From contig DATNFP010000078.1 in assembly GCA_035606335.1 (NCBI GenBank), positions 1-25,194 of the forward strand: DNA of 25,194 nucleotides, given 5' to 3'. Source of the DNA: DATNFP01 sp035606335. GTDB lineage: Bacteria > Bacteroidota > Bacteroidia > Chitinophagales > Chitinophagaceae. The notes under the pieces were generated by a model. It saw only the letters and a program-made list of their open reading frames with translations, was not told where the DNA came from and did no database searches. Shown here piece after piece: positions 21,051 to 25,194 of the stretch (within the stretch, counting starts at the first letter, position 1; each line of letters starts with the position of its first letter). A program made the translations under genes and the position numbers.

Positions 21051-24000
21051 ATGAGGGGTTTTTTATACACACTTATGTGTATAGGAATTGGCGTGGGCTT
21101 TCCTATACTGACGAACGCACAATTAACAGCAAAATTTGGAGCAGATAATACTTCAGGTTGTTCACCTATTGTTGTAAACTTTACTGACAGCAGCACAGGA
21201 AGCCCTACTTCCTGGAGCTGGGATCTGGGTAATGGTGCTACCTCCACTTTACAAAATCCCTCGACCACTTATCTCACTGCGGGTACTTACACAGTTAAGC
21301 TAACAGTCAAATCAGGAGCAAGCAGCAGTACTTTAACAAAAACTTCCTATATCACTGTATTAGCATCTCCTACAGTAAGCTTTACCGCAAGCGATAGTAC
21401 CGCAACCTGTCCACCGAAGACCATAACATTTACTAATTCTTCTACAGCGGGCACAGGCACTGCAACTTATTTATGGGATTTTGGAGACGGCACCAGCTCT
21501 ACTGCTAAAAATCCCACACATACCTATACCACTTCAGGAAAGTACGATGTCTCATTGATTGTAACCAATAGTAGTGGTTGTAATAAAACCCTGACTAAAA
21601 ATGGTTATATAGATATGGCAGACATACCTGCGGCAAGTTTCACGTCTGCAAATGCTAGTGCCTGCACTGCGCCTGCTACTGTAAGTTTTACTAATACCTC
21701 TACCGGTGCCACATCTTATTCATGGAATTTTGGTGATGGTTCTACATCCACATCCGCAAGTCCATCTCACAGCTATGCTTCAACAGGCACATATACAGTA
21801 AAACTTATTGCTACAAATAGTTCGGGGTGCTCTGACACATTAATATCAACCGATTTTGTAAACATAGGGAATCTGAATGCATCCTTCACTACAACCACTC
21901 CCGGTTGCTCAGGTGCGCCTGTTTCTTTTACTAATACATCAATTCCATCTTCGGCTACTAGCGCTTGGAGCTTTGGAGATGGTACTACATCAACTTCGGC
22001 TAGCCCTACCCATACTTACAGCTCATCTGGTACTTATACTGTAAGGCTAATAGAAAGACTTAGTGGTTGTGCTGATACTACCAGTACTACAATTACTGTA
22101 CATCCAAGTGCAGTTGTGAGTTTTTCGGCAGCTAGCACTACCAGTTGTAAAACACCTTTTTCAGTATCTTTCACCAACAGTACAACAGGTGCCAGTTCTT
22201 ATTCATGGTCTTTTGGCGATGGCAGCACTTCTACTACCACAAGTCCAACGCACAGTTATACTGCAGATGGGAATTATACAGTGAAGCTTATTGCCACAAC
22301 AAGTTTTGGATGTAAAGATTCATTGACCAAGAGCAATTATATAAATATTACTCCACCTGGTTATACCATATCTGCTGATCCATCAGGTGGTTGTGTTGGA
22401 ACAACTGTCAGCTTCACAACAACAGCCACATCAGCAGCATTATCCAGTTACAAATGGACTTTTGGTGACGGTGGCACTTCTACCACTTCACTTAGCCCAT
22501 CACATACTTATTCTACAGCAGGCACTTATAAGGTGGTATTCTCATATACTACAACAGGAGGGTGTACTGATTCAGCTACAGTGAGTATTACTATCAATAC
22601 CAAACCTACAGCCTCTTTTACAGATAGCAACAGCACAATTTGCCCACTTCATATCGTTTACTTCAAAAATACTTCAACCGGTACCTCAACCAGCTATACA
22701 TGGAATTTTGGTGACGGAACGACTAGCAACATTAAAAGCCCAAATCATGAATATGGAGGTGCAGGCACTTTTACCATAACTTTAATAGCAACAAACGGGA
22801 CTTGTAGTGATACGGCCACAAAGGTTAATGCAGTAACTGTATATCCTCCATCTGCTTTATTTTCCTATAAAATAGATTGTAGTAACAGACTAAAAGTAAC
22901 TTTTACAAATAGTTCACTTGGCGATTCTACAACTTCTTGGTCTTTCGGCGATGGTACAACTTCCACAACTTTTAGTCCTACACATACATACACTTCCTAT
23001 GGTGCAGATACTGTGTACTTAACAGTTACTGATACTAAATATGGCTGTACCAGCACCATTGTACATATTATACATCTCATACCCCCTGGAATAAGCTTCA
23101 CTGCAAGCGATACAACGATTTGTAAAGGCACTCCTATTACTTTCAGCCCTCTTAATCCTTCTTTATACAATAGCTTTAGTTGGAACTTCGGGGTTAGTGG
23201 TGCAACTTCTACAAATGCTACTGCTACGTACACATATACTTCTGCCGGCTTTTACTCTGTTAAACTAACCGGTATAGATATAAATGGCTGCACTGATAGT
23301 CTGACAAAAAGCAGATATATTGAAGTTGGTGGCCCGACTCCTGCTTTCAGCGCCACTCCTGTCAATAGCTGTCCTCTGTCAAGCGTTGGTTTTACAGATG
23401 CCAGCACAGATGGTGGTATAAAGATTACAAATCGTAAATGGTATTTTGGAGACGGTGTTACAAATATCGGGAACAATACTACACCCTCACATACATACAG
23501 CAGCGTCGGCACATACGATGTGAAATTAGTTGTGATAGATACTCTTGGATGTAAAGATTCGATCTTAAAACCTGAGTACATAAAAGTTACAAAACCTACT
23601 GCTCTGTTTTCTACAATTGACACTACTTTATGCCCGGGACAAACAGCGCATTTCACCAACAATTCTGATTCTGCAAGTTCTTATTCATGGTCCTTTGGTG
23701 ATGGTGGAACTTCTACAGCTTCTAATCCTTCTCATACATACGCAACAGGTGGCACTTATACTGTTACACTTGCTGTTAAAAACACTAATGGTTGTACCGA
23801 TACACTTACACGTACATCTTATATAAAGGTGAATAAATTAACGGCTGCCTTTACTATGGACGATTCAACAGCTACGTGTCCTCCACTGAGCGTTACTTTT
23901 ACTAATACATCTGTTGCAGCTACAAGCTATTCATGGACATTTGGTAATGGTAGTACTTCGACATTAACTAGTCCTACAACCGTATATAGCAAATCAGATA

Positions 24001-25194
24001 AGTATACTATAAAGTTGGTTGCAAAAAATTCCAGTGGTTGCGCAGATTCTACTACCGATACGGTATCGGTTCTGGGGCCTAAGGGTACATTCAGTTATTC
24101 TGCATCTGCAACAGGCTGCGAACCCCTTACAGTTACATTCACAGCAACCGACACGAATGCCACATCTCTCACATGGGATATGAACAATGGATTTACACAT
24201 AGCACCACGGCTTCCTCATACACGTACACATATACTTCTCCAGGCACTTACGTTCCGATACTTGTGTTGAGCGATGGTTCTAAATGTAATGTAGCTATAC
24301 AAGGAGCTGATACTATTAAAGTAGATGGCATAAGGGCAGATTTTACTTTTTCTCCCGATAGCATTTGTACCCCGGCAATAATACATTTTGTAGATACTGC
24401 AGATAGCTCGCTCTCTACAGTAAACACTCGCAAATGGTCATTTGGCGATGGAGGTACAAGTACCTTACACAATCCATCGCATACTTATACAACTTCCGGT
24501 TCCTATAATGTCAGACTGATTATAGGAAATGCTACAGGTTGTGTTGACACTGTGATTAAAACAGTTTATATAAATACACCGCCTACAGTAAGTGCAGGGC
24601 CTAATCAATCCATGTGCCCGGGTACTACTTCTGTAAAATTAGTTGCATCGGGAGCATCATCATATAGTTGGTACCCGTCCACCGGATTATCGTGTACCAA
24701 TTGTGATAGCACTTTTGCCAATCCAACGGCTACTACTATTTATTCTGTGGTAGGTACAGATGTGCATGGCTGTGTTGATACAGCTAAAGTAACCGTAACA
24801 TTATATCCAAAACCAAATGTATCGACCGATTCGTCAGTGCAGATTTGTGCGGGTAATTCCATAAAATTGTCAGCAAGCGGTGCTTCCAGTTATACGTGGT
24901 ATCCCGGCACTGGTCTTTCATGCACCAGTTGTGATACTACAACAGTTACTACCACTACTACTGCCATTTATCATGTAATTGGTAAAAATTCAAACGGATG
25001 CTTAGATACTGCTGGTGTAACCGTTAATGTCAATCCGTTGCCAAACGTTGTTGCTGATTCTACTCAGTCTATCTGTAAAGGAACAAGCGCCAACCTATCC
25101 GCAAGTGGCGCATCTACTTATAGTTGGTCTCCTGCCACAGGATTGTCTTGCACTGCTTGTGCTGATCCTACTGCCTCCCCGACAACTACTACTA
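21051..25194 (+). CDS. Giant secreted PKD/Ig-like repeat surface protein (5' part, open at window end)
   Basis: The frame is open from ATG 21051 to the last base, 1381 codons with no stop. Signal peptide MRGFLYTLMCIGIGVGFPIL, then TNA|Q. Fourteen PKD-like repeats of about 80 residues follow, to about 24570. Ten keep an exact FGDG turn (for example W-x-FGDG at 21475-21492). Thirteen are bracketed by a cysteine near the start and one in a GC-x-D-like motif near the end. From about 24580 at least three Ig-like repeats of 76-77 residues follow, each with SY-x-W-x-P-x-TGLSC and a CxxC. This repeat type is usual in very large Bacteroidota surface proteins that end in a gliding-motility-type (T9SS type B) C-terminal domain; that end lies outside the window. 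An adhesive or motility-related role is inferred. Confidence 0.88.
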   Translation, partial: MRGFLYTLMCIGIGVGFPILTNAQLTAKFGADNTSGCSPIVVNFTDSSTGSPTSWSWDLGNGATSTLQNPSTTYLTAGTYTVKLTVKSGASSSTLTKTSYITVLASPTVSFTASDSTATCPPKTITFTNSSTAGTGTATYLWDFGDGTSSTAKNPTHTYTTSGKYDVSLIVTNSSGCNKTLTKNGYIDMADIPAASFTSANASACTAPATVSFTNTSTGATSYSWNFGDGSTSTSASPSHSYASTGTYTVKLIATNSSGCSDTLISTDFVNIGNLNASFTTTTPGCSGAPVSFTNTSIPSSATSAWSFGDGTTSTSASPTHTYSSSGTYTVRLIERLSGCADTTSTTITVHPSAVVSFSAASTTSCKTPFSVSFTNSTTGASSYSWSFGDGSTSTTTSPTHSYTADGNYTVKLIATTSFGCKDSLTKSNYINITPPGYTISADPSGGCVGTTVSFTTTATSAALSSYKWTFGDGGTSTTSLSPSHTYSTAGTYKVVFSYTTTGGCTDSATVSITINTKPTASFTDSNSTICPLHIVYFKNTSTGTSTSYTWNFGDGTTSNIKSPNHEYGGAGTFTITLIATNGTCSDTATKVNAVTVYPPSALFSYKIDCSNRLKVTFTNSSLGDSTTSWSFGDGTTSTTFSPTHTYTSYGADTVYLTVTDTKYGCTSTIVHIIHLIPPGISFTASDTTICKGTPITFSPLNPSLYNSFSWNFGVSGATSTNATATYTYTSAGFYSVKLTGIDINGCTDSLTKSRYIEVGGPTPAFSATPVNSCPLSSVGFTDASTDGGIKITNRKWYFGDGVTNIGNNTTPSHTYSSVGTYDVKLVVIDTLGCKDSILKPEYIKVTKPTALFSTIDTTLCPGQTAHFTNNSDSASSYSWSFGDGGTSTASNPSHTYATGGTYTVTLAVKNTNGCTDTLTRTSYIKVNKLTAAFTMDDSTATCPPLSVTFTNTSVAATSYSWTFGNGSTSTLTSPTTVYSKSDKYTIKLVAKNSSGCADSTTDTVSVLGPKGTFSYSASATGCEPLTVTFTATDTNATSLTWDMNNGFTHSTTASSYTYTYTSPGTYVPILVLSDGSKCNVAIQGADTIKVDGIRADFTFSPDSICTPAIIHFVDTADSSLSTVNTRKWSFGDGGTSTLHNPSHTYTTSGSYNVRLIIGNATGCVDTVIKTVYINTPPTVSAGPNQSMCPGTTSVKLVASGASSYSWYPSTGLSCTNCDSTFANPTATTIYSVVGTDVHGCVDTAKVTVTLYPKPNVSTDSSVQICAGNSIKLSASGASSYTWYPGTGLSCTSCDTTTVTTTTTAIYHVIGKNSNGCLDTAGVTVNVNPLPNVVADSTQSICKGTSANLSASGASTYSWSPATGLSCTACADPTASPTTTT
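24580..25194 (+). repeat. Tandem Ig-like repeat units, 76-77 codons each
   Basis: The first cysteine codon of each unit lies at 24615, 24846 and 25074, that is 231 and 228 bp apart. Each unit runs: IC-x-G, a GAS-S/T-Y-S/T-W core, TGLSCTxC, a Thr-rich strand, then GC-x-DTA. The third unit is cut by the window edge, so the total copy number is unknown. Confidence 0.85.

Noticed and set aside
21120..24570. Regular ~245-bp periodicity as a possible CRISPR or satellite array
   Set aside because: The period reflects coding PKD repeats in one open frame; there are no short identical repeats with unique spacers.

Overview
The window looks like chromosomal DNA of a Bacteroidota bacterium, most likely close to Chitinophagaceae. 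Three things point there: type IX secretion (T9SS) sorting domains on three proteins, a recognisable PorQ component of that system, and repeated TAnnTTTG boxes just upstream of start codons, the Bacteroidota-type -7 promoter element. The DNA is AT-rich with compact gene spacing. I see no rRNA, tRNA, CRISPR array, insertion sequence or prophage gene.

Layout. 157-2223 is a secreted PKD-repeat protein with a T9SS tail, closed by a strong terminator (2248-2280). 2361-2963 is a YdeI-like protein, convergent with a small unknown gene (3010-3210, minus). 3475-5739 is a two-gene unit: M16 zinc peptidase and nitronate monooxygenase-like flavoprotein. It meets a DUF2130 coiled-coil/nuclease-fold protein (5746-6999, minus) tail to tail with only 6 bp between. 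7089-11108 reads forward: a TPR/PD40/OmpA envelope protein with PorE-like architecture, FabI enoyl-ACP reductase and PorQ. A TerC membrane protein (11130-11912) and a secreted M1 aminopeptidase (11990-13927) read on minus. Overlapping divergent promoters at 13999-14045 separate that peptidase from a 108-aa unknown protein (14049-14375). Then come a GH74/BNR-like Asp-box protein with a T9SS tail (14500-17022), a 99-aa one-helix membrane protein, a LOG-family phosphoribohydrolase (17477-18058), a possible 26-aa membrane peptide (18164-18244), an orphan dipeptide/nickel-type substrate-binding lipoprotein (18294-19943, minus) and PdxJ (19993-20718). The last 4.1 kb is the open 5' part of a giant secreted protein: signal peptide, 14 PKD-like repeats and at least three Ig-like repeats, running off the right edge.

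How it fits together. The common theme is the cell surface. PorQ and perhaps the PorE-like protein belong to the T9SS machinery. The PKD protein, the M1 peptidase and the Asp-box protein carry C-terminal sorting domains and are its likely cargo; the giant PKD protein probably is too, but its C-terminus is not visible. FabI, PdxJ, LOG, TerC and the NMO-like enzyme are ordinary metabolic or housekeeping functions. I found no convincing new multi-gene system. The most checkable oddities are the overlapping divergent promoters with a predicted leaderless start, the short 5' leaders, the one-cysteine-pair-per-repeat design of the giant protein, a long hairpin in its leader and the possible micro-ORF.
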